A stretch of DNA of 64,000 bases from Sedimentibacter sp. zth1 (GCF_017352195.1 NZ_CP071445.1:2666001-2730000); one strand, 5' to 3'; positions 51,859-60,933 are shown, numbered from the stretch's first letter. Translations and numbers: made by a program. The notes: generated by a model not told the origin, from the letters alone.

Positions 51859-52707
51859 ATGTACGAAGAATTGATGCTCAAAACAGATGATAATGTAGAC
51901 ATCTTTTATCGCAAAGATATTCCAGACAATGCAAAGGGTATAGTTGTTATTGTACATGGATTTGCAGAACATTTAAAAAGATATGATTATGTAGCGGAAG
52001 TTTTAAATAAGAATGGGTATGGATGTTATAGATTTGATATTAGAGGTCATGGCAAGAGTGGTGGAAAAATTTTAGATATAGAAAATTATAATGTTTATTT
52101 AGAAGATGCAGATATTATAGTTAATAAAGCAAAACAAGAATATGATAAACTTCCAATTTATATGTTAGGTCACAGTATGGGAGGCTTTATTACAGCACTA
52201 TACGGAGAAAAATATCCAAATAAGCTTAACGGTCAAATATTATCAGGTGCAGCGACAGACCAACCATTACAGGTAAATCCTTTTTTGATTAAAATTATAA
52301 AAATTGCAAATAAAATATGTCCTCAATTAAGAATTAAAAACGATATGTCAGATTTAATATCTAGGGATAAGACTGTGGTGCAAAAATATAAAAATGACCC
52401 ATTAATTCATTCTAAGGCAACAATGAGGTTTTTTAATCAATTTGTTGTTACAGGAATGGAAGATTTAAAGTCTAACACAAACAAATACAAATACAATTGT
52501 CTAATATTGCACGGAAGAGATGATAAAATAATTAGTTATAAAAGTTCACATAATTTTTACAATAATATTGCATCAATTGACAAATCTATAATAGTATACG
52601 ATAATTTATATCACGAGATATTTAATGAAAAAGAAAAAAATACTGTAATAAATGATATGTTGAATTGGTTAAATGAAAAGAGTGTTGCTGTATCTTTTAC
52701 TAACTAA
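51859..52707 (+). CDS. Alpha/beta hydrolase, monoglyceride lipase-like
   Basis: A 282-residue serine hydrolase of the lysophospholipase/monoacylglycerol lipase group. Visible motifs: oxyanion region VIVHGFAEHLKRYDYVA near 30-46, FDIRGHGKSGG near 63-73, nucleophile elbow LGHSMGGF near 103-110, catalytic Asp in HGRDDKII near 220 and catalytic His in YHEIFNE near 250. No signal peptide, so cytoplasmic. AGGAGG precedes ATG. Gene stands alone. Confidence 0.88.
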   Translation: MYEELMLKTDDNVDIFYRKDIPDNAKGIVVIVHGFAEHLKRYDYVAEVLNKNGYGCYRFDIRGHGKSGGKILDIENYNVYLEDADIIVNKAKQEYDKLPIYMLGHSMGGFITALYGEKYPNKLNGQILSGAATDQPLQVNPFLIKIIKIANKICPQLRIKNDMSDLISRDKTVVQKYKNDPLIHSKATMRFFNQFVVTGMEDLKSNTNKYKYNCLILHGRDDKIISYKSSHNFYNNIASIDKSIIVYDNLYHEIFNEKEKNTVINDMLNWLNEKSVAVSFTN

Positions 52708-52722
52708 TTAGTGAAAAAGATA
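52691..52722 (+). terminator. Possible terminator overlapping hydrolase stop
   Basis: TATCTTTTACTAA (52691-52703) can pair with TTAGTGAAAAAGATA (52708-52722) with one or two unpaired bases. No T tail, so weak support. Confidence 0.35.
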
Positions 52723-52859
52723 TATTATGCTAATATAATAATATACAAAATTAGAATATATTGAAAAACAAGTTGACATTATTAAAAAAAGTAATTAGAA
52801 TATGTATAAGCAGATAATTTTTAAATTAACAAACAAAATCTAAAGATAGGAGAAATGCC

Positions 52860-53213
52860 ATGTACGCTATATTTTTAGTTTTAAATGATGTATACAAATT
52901 GGATGAAGTTCATGAATTGTTTTATGAAGAAGAAATAGGTGCTACAACTATAGATAGTCAAGGTATGGGTAATGTTTTATTAAATCACCATGTGAATGTT
53001 CCTATGTTAGCTAACGTTAGAAAGCTAATTGAAGGAAGAAAACCATATAATAAAACTATTTTTACTGTAGTGGACAGTGAAGAAAAAAAGAGAAGTATAG
53101 TTGATAAAATAAAGGGCTTATTAGACAACTTTGAAGAGCCGGGTTTAGGATTTATGTTTGTTGTCCCAGTCGTTGAATGTTATGGAACTAAAAAAGATAT
53201 AGAAAAATATTAG
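52860..53213 (+). CDS. Small P-II-like protein, function unknown
   Basis: A 117-residue alpha/beta protein (MYAIFLVLNDVYKLDEVHELFYEEEIGATTIDSQGMG...LGFMFVVPVVECYG). The beta-alpha-beta order, the glycine turn TIDSQGMG and the terminal VVPVVECYG recall the ferredoxin-like fold of P-II/CutA-type proteins. No GlnB signature (e.g. the uridylylated Tyr T-loop) is recognisable, so this is a fold guess only. AGGAG precedes ATG; a terminator follows. Confidence 0.6.
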   Translation: MYAIFLVLNDVYKLDEVHELFYEEEIGATTIDSQGMGNVLLNHHVNVPMLANVRKLIEGRKPYNKTIFTVVDSEEKKRSIVDKIKGLLDNFEEPGLGFMFVVPVVECYGTKKDIEKY

Positions 53214-53220
53214 TTACTAA

Positions 53221-53250
53221 AAGAAGCCTTTAATGGCTTTTTTTTATTTT
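53221..53250 (+). terminator. Terminator before fabT
   Basis: AAGAAGCC (53221-53228) pairs with GGCTTTTT from 53235 (one G-U), with a long T-run. Confidence 0.8.
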
Positions 53251-53268
53251 ACAGAAAACATTTTTTTT

Positions 53269-53310
53269 GTTGACATAGTCAACTTGTTAATATATAATTT
53301 GATTATCAAA
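53269..53310 (+). promoter_or_regulatory. fabT promoter with overlapping operators
   Basis: Perfect consensus promoter: TTGACA (53270-53275), 17-base spacer, TATAAT (53293-53298). The FabT-type box TTTGATTATCAAA (53298-53310) overlaps the -10 end and start point, the expected place for autorepression. A second palindrome, GTTGAC-ATA-GTCAAC (53269-53283), covers the -35. Confidence 0.82.
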
Positions 53311-53327
53311 GTATTTGAGGTGAGAGA

Positions 53328-53768
53328 TTGGAGAATCATGAATCTATAAATAATATATTGGTTAGATTGTTTCGTAATATATTAGATAGCGAAGAAAAAT
53401 GTGTTTGTAGTGGCGATTTTAAGGATTTATCAATAACTGAGATTCACATTATAGAAAATATTGGTATTGGTTCTGAAAGAAATATGTCTGATACAGCTAA
53501 AAATGTAAAAGTAACATCGGGAACGTTGACAATAGCAATCAACAACTTAATTAGAAAAGGATATGTTGAGAGAAGAAGATCTGAAACGGATAGAAGAGTA
53601 GTTAAAATTAAACTAACTGAAAAAGGTGATGAAGCATTTCGATTACATGATAGCTTTCATGTAGATATGGTTTATACTGTAATAGAAGGATTAAATGATG
53701 AGGAACAGCTTTTATTAGTTGATGTATTAAGAAATATTGAAAGACATTTTAATAAAAAATATATGTAG
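53328..53768 (+). CDS. fabT: MarR-family repressor, FabT-like
   Basis: A 146-residue winged-helix regulator starting with TTG at 53328 behind GAGGTG. Winged helix: DLSITEIHIIENIG (about 29-42), recognition region MSDTAKNVKVTSGTLTIAINNLIRKGYVERRRSETDRRVVKIKLTEKG (50-97), dimer helices at both ends. Length, the SITEIHIIE motif and the TTTGATNATCAAA boxes at its own promoter, at fakB and at the fab operon together identify it as FabT, which represses fatty-acid synthesis with acyl-ACP as corepressor. It is 30 kb from the fab operon rather than inside it. Confidence 0.85.
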   Translation: MENHESINNILVRLFRNILDSEEKCVCSGDFKDLSITEIHIIENIGIGSERNMSDTAKNVKVTSGTLTIAINNLIRKGYVERRRSETDRRVVKIKLTEKGDEAFRLHDSFHVDMVYTVIEGLNDEEQLLLVDVLRNIERHFNKKYM

Positions 53769-53799
53769 GAAAGTCGATAATATTTTTTTAAATATATAC

Positions 53800-53812
53800 T
53801 TTGATAATCAAA
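53800..53812. promoter_or_regulatory. FabT box upstream of degV/fakB
   Basis: TTTGATAATCAAA, the same 13-bp core as at the fab operon, 31 bases before the DegV gene start and 31 bases after the fabT stop. Confidence 0.78.
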
Positions 53813-53843
53813 TAATTTAATTATAAAAGTAAAGGAGATTTCT

Positions 53844-54683
53844 ATGTCAATTAAAATAGTAGTGGATTCAACATCGGATATATCAAATGAAATTATCAAG
53901 AAATATGATATTGAGGTAGTTCCATTAACAGTAAATTTTGAAAACGAGAGCTTTTTAGATAAAATAGAAATAAGCAATGCTGATTTCTTTGAAAAACTAC
54001 AAGCGTGCGATAAACTTCCAACAACATCACAAGTTTCTCCCGGTGCGTTTATTAAAGTGTTTGAAAATATTTTGGAATCACATGATGAAATAATAGGAAT
54101 ATTTTTAAGTAGTAAATTTAGCGGTACCTGTGAGTCTGCAAAAATAGCTAAAAATATGATTGGATCTGATAAAATACATATTATTGATTCAGGAACTGCA
54201 AGCTTAGGAACTTGTTTATTGGTTGAAGAAGCACATAAAATGTTGCAACAAAAACACACTTGTAAAGAAATAGTAAATAGAATAGAAGAAATTAAAAATA
54301 AAGTGATTATTGTAGCAGGAGTTGGTACACTTAAATATTTAGAAAAAGGTGGACGTATGTCGAAAGGAACTGCAACGATTGGTACTATATTAAATATAAA
54401 ACCAATTATAAAGGTTAAAGACGGCGTAATTAAAGCTATAGCAAAGGTAAGAGGTAAAAATAAAGTTAAGGCGTGGATAAATGAGTGGATAGATGAAAAT
54501 GCAAATATTGAAAATAAAACTATTACAATATATCATTCTACTGATTATGAAACATGCAAAGAATTAACAGAAATGGTAAAAAACAAATATAAACCTGCTA
54601 AAATAATAACAGGAGATATAGGTAGTGTAATTGGAACACATACAGGTCCAAATTGTTTGGCAATTGCTTATTTTGAAGATTAG
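53844..54683 (+). CDS. fakB: DegV-family fatty-acid-binding protein (FakB-like)
   Basis: A 279-residue DegV protein. DegV/FakB proteins hold a fatty acid for phosphorylation by FakA, the route for exogenous fatty acids. Visible: IKIVVDSTSDIS (N-terminal Ser/Asp site), the TTSQVSPGAF motif near 52-61 whose Thr-Ser pair contacts the carboxylate, FLSSKFSGTCESA near 88-100, and LEKGGRMSKG near 168. A FabT box precedes it and fabT is next door, which supports the lipid role over an unrelated DegV function. fakA is not in the window. Confidence 0.85.
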   Translation: MSIKIVVDSTSDISNEIIKKYDIEVVPLTVNFENESFLDKIEISNADFFEKLQACDKLPTTSQVSPGAFIKVFENILESHDEIIGIFLSSKFSGTCESAKIAKNMIGSDKIHIIDSGTASLGTCLLVEEAHKMLQQKHTCKEIVNRIEEIKNKVIIVAGVGTLKYLEKGGRMSKGTATIGTILNIKPIIKVKDGVIKAIAKVRGKNKVKAWINEWIDENANIENKTITIYHSTDYETCKELTEMVKNKYKPAKIITGDIGSVIGTHTGPNCLAIAYFED

Positions 54684-54691
54684 GTTCTAAA

Positions 54692-55471
54692 TTAACTAAT
54701 GATTTTTTTTATGATATTATTTGCTTTATTTAAAAATTCTATTGGTGACAAACTTTTTTCATTTAGATAAGGATAAACTTCCATAGAGAAACTTTCTACG
54801 GAAGTTTCTTTTATTATATTAATAATATTTTTAAAATCAATACTACCCTTTGTCGGTAACCAATGTCTATCTTTCAATCCATCATTGTCAGATAAATGAA
54901 CACACATTAATCTATTTTTGTATTGATTTAATATTAATCCTTTGCTTTGTCCATTGACAAAATCATGAGATGAATCATAGCAAAATCCAAGCTTTGGTGA
55001 TTTGAATTCGTCAAGTATAAATTTTGAATATTCAAAATGTTTAGTATTCTCTATTGCAACATTTAAATCAATATCTTCAGCAAGCTTTACAATCTCATTA
55101 AAAGATTCAAATCCCATTTTATAATTTAAGCTTATATTTTCTAAATCATTAGTATGCATAACCACTTTTTGAACGTTTGACTTTTTGCAATCACATAACC
55201 ATGTTAGAACGGTAGTAAGTTTTTTATTCCTTTCGTTCTTTTTATCTGACCATAATAAATTAGTATCCTCAAACGGTAAATGAACGTTATCAACTGCAAG
55301 TCCAATACTATTTGCGAGACTAATAAAATTCATTTTATCTACAAAATAAGGAATTGTCTCATCTTCCCACCATAACATAACAGAATCAAAATTAGCTTCT
55401 TTAATCAGTTCTAAACGCTCTTGAATAGGAAGAATATATCCGAACCAATTAAAAATACCTGTTTTATACAT
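54692..55471 (-). CDS. Sugar phosphate isomerase/epimerase-like protein
   Basis: A 259-residue TIM-barrel protein of the xylose isomerase-like/AP endonuclease 2 superfamily. ATG at 55471 (MYKTGIFNWFGY) follows GAGGCG; the longer frame to 55531 lacks a ribosome binding site. Motifs: DSVMLWWEDE near 30, VHLPFED near 63, VAIENTKH near 140, GFCYDSSHDF near 165, VHLSDNDGLKDRHWLPTKGSIDF near 193, the metal-ligand Glu/Asp/His pattern of this superfamily. Substrate unknown. Convergent with fakB, with only 8 bases between. Confidence 0.8.
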   Translation of the reverse strand: MYKTGIFNWFGYILPIQERLELIKEANFDSVMLWWEDETIPYFVDKMNFISLANSIGLAVDNVHLPFEDTNLLWSDKKNERNKKLTTVLTWLCDCKKSNVQKVVMHTNDLENISLNYKMGFESFNEIVKLAEDIDLNVAIENTKHFEYSKFILDEFKSPKLGFCYDSSHDFVNGQSKGLILNQYKNRLMCVHLSDNDGLKDRHWLPTKGSIDFKNIINIIKETSVESFSMEVYPYLNEKSLSPIEFLNKANNIIKKIIS

Positions 55472-55673
55472 ATTAGCGCCTCGTTTCAAAATGTAATAAT
55501 TTATTATAACAGTAATAAATTTTGTATGCAATATATCTTGTTAGATACAGAAAAAATATTATTGAATATAAATTTTTTGATACCTTAAAGAGTTAAGTAA
55601 AATTACATAATTTGTAATTACTTATAAACCATGATACTATTAATTATACTAAATTAACTATGGAGGAAAGTAT

Positions 55674-56939
55674 ATGAATATTTGTGCTGAAAGGGAATTC
55701 AAGTTATTAAAAAAGATTGGATTTGTTAGAACAAGTGGTAGTAAAGAAGAAAAAATGGCAGCAGATATATTAGTGGAAGAAGTAAAATCTATAGGGGTAG
55801 AAGCTAAATTAGAACCTTTTAAGGTTGAATATTATAATATATCAAAAGTAAAATTAGAAGTGTTAGAACCATTTTACAAGGAATACACAGTAACAGGTTA
55901 TGGTATGAGTGGGAGTACAATAGAAGATGGCTTGGAATGTGAATTTGAATATGTAGAGGATGCAAGCAAAGTTAATCTAATCAATGCTAAAGATAAAATA
56001 GTACTAGTAAATGAAAGAGTTACTGTAAAAGCATATGAAAATCTTGTTAAAGCTGGAGTTAAAGGATTTATATCATTTAGCGGTAGTGTTTTTGATGATG
56101 AAGATAAAACAGATTTAGAAACAAGAATGCTTAGAGCAAAACATTTAAAGCATGGTAAAATTCCGGGAGTAACAATTAGGGCAAATGATGCATTAGATAT
56201 GCTTAAACAATCTCCTGCAAAAGTTAAGATGACACTCATTCAGGAAGAAGGAGAATGTGATTCACATAATGTTATAGCATCGATAGAAGGAAGTACATAT
56301 AAAGATGAAGAAATACATTTTGTAGCGCATTATGATAGTGTACCATTTAGCAGAGGAGTATATGATAATGGTGCTGGTTCTGTTATAATAATGGAGTTGC
56401 TTAGATATTTCAAAGAAAATCAACCTAAAAGAAATTTAAAATTTATATGGTTTGGTTCTGAGGAAAGAGGCTTGCTAGGAAGTAAATACTATACAAGTAT
56501 ACATGAAGATGAATTAAAAAATGTAGTTATGACAGTAAATGTTGATATGGCTGGACCAATTCTTGGTCAAAATAGAGCATTTGTTACAGCAGATAACAGC
56601 TTATGCAACATGGTAGAGTATTTATCAAAAGAAATAGGTTTTCCTATGAAAGTTGTACAAGATGTATATTCTAGTGATTCAACTCCATATGCAGATAAAA
56701 AAGTTCCAGCTATAAGTTTTGCACGTTTTGCTGCAAAAGGCGGAGCTGGATTACACAACAGGAATGATGTATTAAATACATTGTCAATGAATAATCTTAA
56801 AAATCTAACAGATTTTATAAAAGTATTTAGTGAAAGAACAGTTAATGCATGTTTATTTCCAGTGCCAAGAGAAATACCAACCAACATGGTTAAAGCAGTA
56901 GATAAATACCTTATGAAAGAACCTAAAAAAGAAAAATAG
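55674..56939 (+). CDS. M28-family aminopeptidase
   Basis: A 421-residue zinc peptidase without signal peptide. A PA-like insertion (about 60-195) sits between the N-terminal part and the catalytic core. Metal and catalytic motifs: FVAHYDSVPFSRGVYDNGAGS near 222-242, WFGSEERGLLGSKYY near 263-277, VNVDMAG near 292, and the C-terminal His in AGLHNRNDVLN near 361. These fit M28. GGAGG precedes ATG. Single gene ended by a strong terminator. Confidence 0.88.
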   Translation: MNICAEREFKLLKKIGFVRTSGSKEEKMAADILVEEVKSIGVEAKLEPFKVEYYNISKVKLEVLEPFYKEYTVTGYGMSGSTIEDGLECEFEYVEDASKVNLINAKDKIVLVNERVTVKAYENLVKAGVKGFISFSGSVFDDEDKTDLETRMLRAKHLKHGKIPGVTIRANDALDMLKQSPAKVKMTLIQEEGECDSHNVIASIEGSTYKDEEIHFVAHYDSVPFSRGVYDNGAGSVIIMELLRYFKENQPKRNLKFIWFGSEERGLLGSKYYTSIHEDELKNVVMTVNVDMAGPILGQNRAFVTADNSLCNMVEYLSKEIGFPMKVVQDVYSSDSTPYADKKVPAISFARFAAKGGAGLHNRNDVLNTLSMNNLKNLTDFIKVFSERTVNACLFPVPREIPTNMVKAVDKYLMKEPKKEK

Positions 56940-56985
56940 AAATATTTAAATACACAAAATTATTTGCACGGCCTATTTACACAAT

Positions 56986-57024
56986 AAAAAATCCACAAAT
57001 ATTTATAATTTGTGGATTTTTTTA
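56986..57024. terminator. Bidirectional terminator M28 / CAP gene
   Basis: AAAAAATCCACAAAT (56986-57000) pairs with 57008-57022, 15 bp perfect, with A's and T's on both sides. Confidence 0.92.
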
Positions 57025-57063
57025 TAGCAATTATATTTTGTATGTGAATAAATTATTAACAAT

Positions 57064-58011
57064 TTATCTAGTAAACATTTGTGTCCAGTATGCCTTTCCG
57101 CTAGAGTTAGTAGCGTATCCAACACCTATTTTTGTAAATGTAGATGATAATATATTTGCTCTATGTCCAGAAGAGTTCATCCATGCATTTACTACCTCTT
57201 CGGGAGTTCTTTGTCCTGCTGCAATGTTTTCGCCCCATGCTGTGTATGAAATATTGTATTTTGTTAGCATATTACCAGCACTACCGTAAGTTGGCGATGT
57301 ATGACTAAAATAATTGTTAGTAGCCATATCTTTTGATTTTATTCTTGCTACATTTGAAATTGAAGTATCAAGTTTTAATGGTGTTAAACCGTTTTTTGTT
57401 CTCTCAACATTTACAAGCTCAACAACTTTTTTTTCAAAGCTTGAAACAGATGTATTTGTATTTTCAGTGCTAGGCTTGTCTTTTTCCGGAACAGTTATGC
57501 TAGGCTTGTCTTTTTCCGGAACAGTTATGCTAGGCTTGTCTTTTTCCGGAACAGTTATGCTAGGCTTGTTTTTTTCCGGAATAGTTATGCTAGGCTTGTC
57601 TTTTTCCGGAACAGTTACACTAGGTTTATTATTATTTGGAACAGTTACGTTAGGTTTATTATTGTTTGGAACAGTTATGTTAGGTTTATTATTGTTTGGA
57701 GTAGTTACGCTAGGCTTGTCATTTTTTTGACCAAATCTAGATTTTAAAGAGTTTAAAATAGATATATATTTGTTGTTGCAAGATTTGTCAGTCATATATT
57801 TATTTATAAAACTAAAAATGTCTATATTACAATTAGATTGAGAAAAATTTTCACAGTTTTTATTACTTTCTACTCCTTTCGTCAGAATGTAGCAGTTTGA
57901 ATTAAAGTTATTCAATACATTGCTATTGCAGTTGTCATTAGTATTTCCGAAAGCTGGAAAAATTGACATTGCTGTAATTAGTAAAGATAAAGTTATCACT
58001 TTATTCTTCAT
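57064..58011 (-). CDS. Secreted CAP/SCP-domain protein with Pro repeats
   Basis: A 315-residue secreted protein. Signal peptide MKNKVITLSLLITAMSIFPAFG; a Cys/Asn-rich stretch; eight or so decapeptide repeats of the type KPSITVPEKD (57474-57716, 30-bp DNA periodicity) forming a wall-spanning linker; and a C-terminal CAP domain (about 190-315) with LVNVERTKNGLTPL, SHTSPTYGSAGNML, GENIAAGQRTPEEVVNAWMNSSGHRANIL and GVGYATNSSGKAYWTQMF. Such proteins are common surface or spore-associated factors in Clostridia; activity unknown. The nearly identical DNA repeats imply recent expansion. Confidence 0.9.
   Translation of the reverse strand: MKNKVITLSLLITAMSIFPAFGNTNDNCNSNVLNNFNSNCYILTKGVESNKNCENFSQSNCNIDIFSFINKYMTDKSCNNKYISILNSLKSRFGQKNDKPSVTTPNNNKPNITVPNNNKPNVTVPNNNKPSVTVPEKDKPSITIPEKNKPSITVPEKDKPSITVPEKDKPSITVPEKDKPSTENTNTSVSSFEKKVVELVNVERTKNGLTPLKLDTSISNVARIKSKDMATNNYFSHTSPTYGSAGNMLTKYNISYTAWGENIAAGQRTPEEVVNAWMNSSGHRANILSSTFTKIGVGYATNSSGKAYWTQMFTR
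57474..57716 (-). repeat. 30-bp coding tandem repeats
   Basis: About eight units encoding x-KPS-I/V-TVPE/N-K/N-D/N. The three units nearest 57480-57570 are identical at DNA level; outer ones vary (NNNKPNVTVP). Confidence 0.9.
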
Positions 58012-58113
58012 ATAATCACGCTCCTTCTTATGAAATTTTGTATTTTAGGGAACTTGATTTGCGTTTCCCCCGATAAATAAAGTATACAGGGGATACCATA
58101 AAAGATAAACCCT

Positions 58114-58152
58114 CAATAATATGAACAAATGTTAAATATGTTCATATTATTG
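58114..58152. promoter_or_regulatory. 14-bp inverted repeat upstream of CAP gene
   Basis: CAATAATATGAACA (58114-58127) and its exact complement (58139-58152) with an 11-base spacer, about 100 bases before the CAP start. Between them and the gene, the minus strand has GGGGGAAACGCAAATC and TTCCC able to form a hairpin. It may be an operator or part of a structured leader. Confidence 0.4.
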
Positions 58153-58298
58153 TTTATACAGTAATATTTATAAATATTTACAAAAATAAATTGAACATTT
58201 TACTTATAATTATAATATATGTAATAGAAAAAGCTTAAAATATACAATAAATAACAACTTATACATATAAAAATAAATAAAAAAAGTAAAATGTTTTC

Positions 58299-58327
58299 TT
58301 GACATTTAAAAAATTGTGTAATAATAT
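58299..58327 (+). promoter_or_regulatory. Promoter of tyrS T-box leader
   Basis: TTGACA (58299-58304), 17-base spacer, TAATAT (58322-58327). Confidence 0.75.
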
Positions 58328-58334
58328 AATACAT

Positions 58335-58578
58335 AATAATTAATTAATGAAGACAAAGTATACTTTGAAGGAAATAAGTAATATTGTTAATGCTTTTCAG
58401 AGAGTAAGTCGGTTGGTGCGAGGCTTATAGTATAATAATATGAAATACGATTCTGGAGTATCTATAGGAAACTATAGCGGGTAACTGAACGTTATTCAGT
58501 CTGAGGCACTTGATAGAGTGTAAAATAAGGTGGTACCACGGTTATTTCGTCCTTTAGGATGAGATAGCCGTTTTTTTA
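58335..58578 (+). promoter_or_regulatory. T-box riboswitch, tRNA-Tyr
   Basis: T-box leader of tyrS. AGAGAG-type stem I region near 58401; specifier codon TAC (Tyr, 58446-58448) in the stem I internal loop; T-box sequence AAGGTGGTACCACGG with the bulge TGGT (58531-58534), whose last base can pair with an A discriminator. Terminator stem ACGGTTATTTCGTCC (58538-58552) pairs with 58557-58571 and is followed by T's. Uncharged tRNA-Tyr binding would favour the antiterminator and tyrS transcription. Confidence 0.93.
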
Positions 58579-58607
58579 TTTTTGTAAATTAATAATAGGA
58601 GGTATTT

Positions 58608-59840
58608 ATGGAAAAGCAAAATGTTTTTGACGTATTAAAAGAAAGAGGATTTATTGAGCAATGCACTCATGAAGATGAGATTCGTGAAGCTCTAGGCAAA
58701 GAGAGAGTGACATTTTATATAGGGTTTGACGCTACAGCAGATAGCTTGACAGCAGGACACTTTTTAACAATTATGGCTATGATGCATATGCAAAGAGCAG
58801 GGCATAGACCTATAGCTTTACTTGGTGGAGGAACTACAATGATAGGTGATCCATCAGGAAAATCAGACATGAGAAATATTATGACTAGAGAAAAAATAGA
58901 TTATAATGCGAAAAGATTTCAAGAACAATTATCTAGATTTATTAGTTTTGACAATGATAATGCAATAATCGCAAACAACGCAGACTGGTTATTAAATTTA
59001 AATTATGTAGATTTTTTAAGAAATGTAGGAGTTCATTTTTCTGTAAACAGAATGCTTACAGCTGAATGTTACAAACAAAGGATGGAAAAAGGACTAACAT
59101 TCTTTGAATTCAACTACATGTTGATGCAATCATATGATTTCTGGAAATTAAATAAATTATATGACTGTACTATGGAACTAGGTGGAAATGACCAATGGTC
59201 AAACATCATAGGTGGTGTTGAACTTATAAGAAGAAAAGAACAAAAGCCAGCATTTGGGTTAACATTTAAATTGTTAACTACAAGTGAAGGAGTTAAAATG
59301 GGTAAAACTATGCGTGGTGCTTTGTGGTTAGATCCTGAAAAGACTTCACCATACGAATTCTATCAATACTGGAGAAACATAGAGGATGTAAAAGTAGAAG
59401 AATGTTTAGGATTATTAACATTCTTACCAATGGATGAAGTTAGAAGTTTAGGCGCATTAGAGGGTTCTGAAATCAACCGTGCTAAAGAGGTTTTGGCTTA
59501 CGAAATAACTAAAATTGTTCATGGAGAAGAAGAAGCTACAAAAGCACAAGCAGCAGCAAGAGCATTATTCGCTGGTGGAGTTGATATGGAACATGTTCCT
59601 ACAACAGAAATTACTAAATCAGAAATAGGTGAAGGAATTAATGTGATTGACCTACTAATAAAATTAAACCTAATTAAATCAAAAAGCGAAGGAAGAAGAC
59701 TTATAACACAAAAAGGTGTAAGAGTAGATGATGTAGTAGTAGAAGACATAACTAAAGTAATCACTTTTGCAGACTTTAAAGAAAATAGTATTATGATTAA
59801 AAAAGGTAAAAAAGTTTTCCATAGAGTTATTGTAAAATAA
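58608..59840 (+). CDS. tyrS: Tyrosyl-tRNA synthetase
   Basis: Class I aminoacyl-tRNA synthetase, 410 residues. [20 protein letters not shown] near 35-54 includes the HIGH-equivalent (GHFLT), GGNDQWSNI near 195-203 binds tyrosine, and VKMGKTMRG near 230 is the KMSKS loop. An S4 RNA-binding domain closes the protein ([25 protein letters not shown]). GGAGG precedes ATG 30 bases after the T-box terminator. Confidence 0.96.
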   Translation: MEKQNVFDVLKERGFIEQCTHEDEIREALGKERVTFYIGFDATADSLTAGHFLTIMAMMHMQRAGHRPIALLGGGTTMIGDPSGKSDMRNIMTREKIDYNAKRFQEQLSRFISFDNDNAIIANNADWLLNLNYVDFLRNVGVHFSVNRMLTAECYKQRMEKGLTFFEFNYMLMQSYDFWKLNKLYDCTMELGGNDQWSNIIGGVELIRRKEQKPAFGLTFKLLTTSEGVKMGKTMRGALWLDPEKTSPYEFYQYWRNIEDVKVEECLGLLTFLPMDEVRSLGALEGSEINRAKEVLAYEITKIVHGEEEATKAQAAARALFAGGVDMEHVPTTEITKSEIGEGINVIDLLIKLNLIKSKSEGRRLITQKGVRVDDVVVEDITKVITFADFKENSIMIKKGKKVFHRVIVK

Positions 59841-59856
59841 AATAGTAAAATAAATC

Positions 59857-59902
59857 AAGCTTCAATGCTAATTTATGATATAGCATTGAGGCTTCTATTT
59901 TG
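59857..59902 (+). terminator. Terminator after tyrS
   Basis: AAGCTTCAATGCTA (59857-59870) pairs with TAGCATTGAGGCTT (59881-59894), one G-U, followed by a T-rich stretch. Confidence 0.85.
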
Positions 59903-59995
59903 TTTTATAGTTCTTATATATGCATTTTGTTTTATTGAACTTTTTTATATATTATGTTATGCTTTTTAGATATTATAATTAAACACGGGGTAACT

Positions 59996-60706
59996 ATGAA
60001 ATTATTAAATAGCTATCATTCTTCATGGAATGAGTTTTTAACAGAAGAAAGAATAAATGAGATAAATCAAATAGAAAAAGAAATAGGGGATAATATAAAT
60101 CCTGAAAAAGAGAATGTACTTAGATTTTTAAATCTAAATTTAGATGAAATAAAAGTAGTAATATTAGGGCAAGATCCTTATCCTGAAAAAGGCAGAGCAA
60201 CTGGTAGAGCCTTTGAGGTTGGAGATTTAAATGATTGGAATCAAAAATTCAGACAAGTATCTCTCAAAAATATCGTTAGATTAATACATAAAAATTATAA
60301 TAATATAGAAAATTATGAAGATATATTTAAATTTTCCAATATTCAAAAGCAAATAAGGGATAACAAATTCAATATTAGGCAACCTAATGTACTGTTTAAA
60401 TGTTGGGAAAATCAAGGCGTTATGCTACTTAATACTTATTTTAGCGTAGAGGCAGGCAAACCCGGTAGTCATATAAAAATATGGCAGAGTTTTAGTCAAG
60501 AGCTACTAAGGTATATATCAAGCAAAAATCCAAGTATTAATTGGTTTTTATGGGGCAAGCAAGCAGAAGAAAAATCTCAGTATATTATTAGTGGTACAAA
60601 ATATATCAGCAGGCATCCAATGATGTGTTCATCAAAGTACGATGACGATTTTCTAAAATCAAGCTGTTTTAAAAAAACAATGCAAACTATAAATTGGCTA
60701 GGATAA
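59996..60706 (+). CDS. Uracil-DNA glycosylase family protein
   Basis: A 236-residue UDG-fold protein. ATG at 59996 follows GGGG; the longer frame to 59954 lacks a ribosome binding site. The water-activating motif is VVILGQDPYPEKG near 57-69, and the substrate region is VMLLNTYFSVEAGKPGSH near 142. The Leu-loop motif reads ISRHPMMC near 204 instead of the usual HPSPLS, so it belongs to a divergent branch. Family 1-like base-excision repair of uracil is expected, not proved. Confidence 0.85.
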   Translation: MKLLNSYHSSWNEFLTEERINEINQIEKEIGDNINPEKENVLRFLNLNLDEIKVVILGQDPYPEKGRATGRAFEVGDLNDWNQKFRQVSLKNIVRLIHKNYNNIENYEDIFKFSNIQKQIRDNKFNIRQPNVLFKCWENQGVMLLNTYFSVEAGKPGSHIKIWQSFSQELLRYISSKNPSINWFLWGKQAEEKSQYIISGTKYISRHPMMCSSKYDDDFLKSSCFKKTMQTINWLG

Positions 60707-60933
60707 TATAAAAATATTAAATATATTTAATATTTTATGTAGAAAAAGTTTACAATGAAAAAAACGTGTAAAATTGACTATTTTAAGTTAATATTATCGA
60801 AGAACTAAAAAAAATAACATTGAAATATCAATGCTATCCCTATATGTAGTGTATATTTGACTAAAAAGCCAAACGATGATACAATATATAGTATAATAAA
60901 AAAACAAGCTTTTATAAAGGGTTGAGGTGGGTA

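Noticed and set aside
57474-57716. Regular 30-bp repeats resembling a CRISPR array
   Set aside because: Repeats are contiguous without spacers, stay in frame and encode the KPSITVPEKD linker of the CAP protein.
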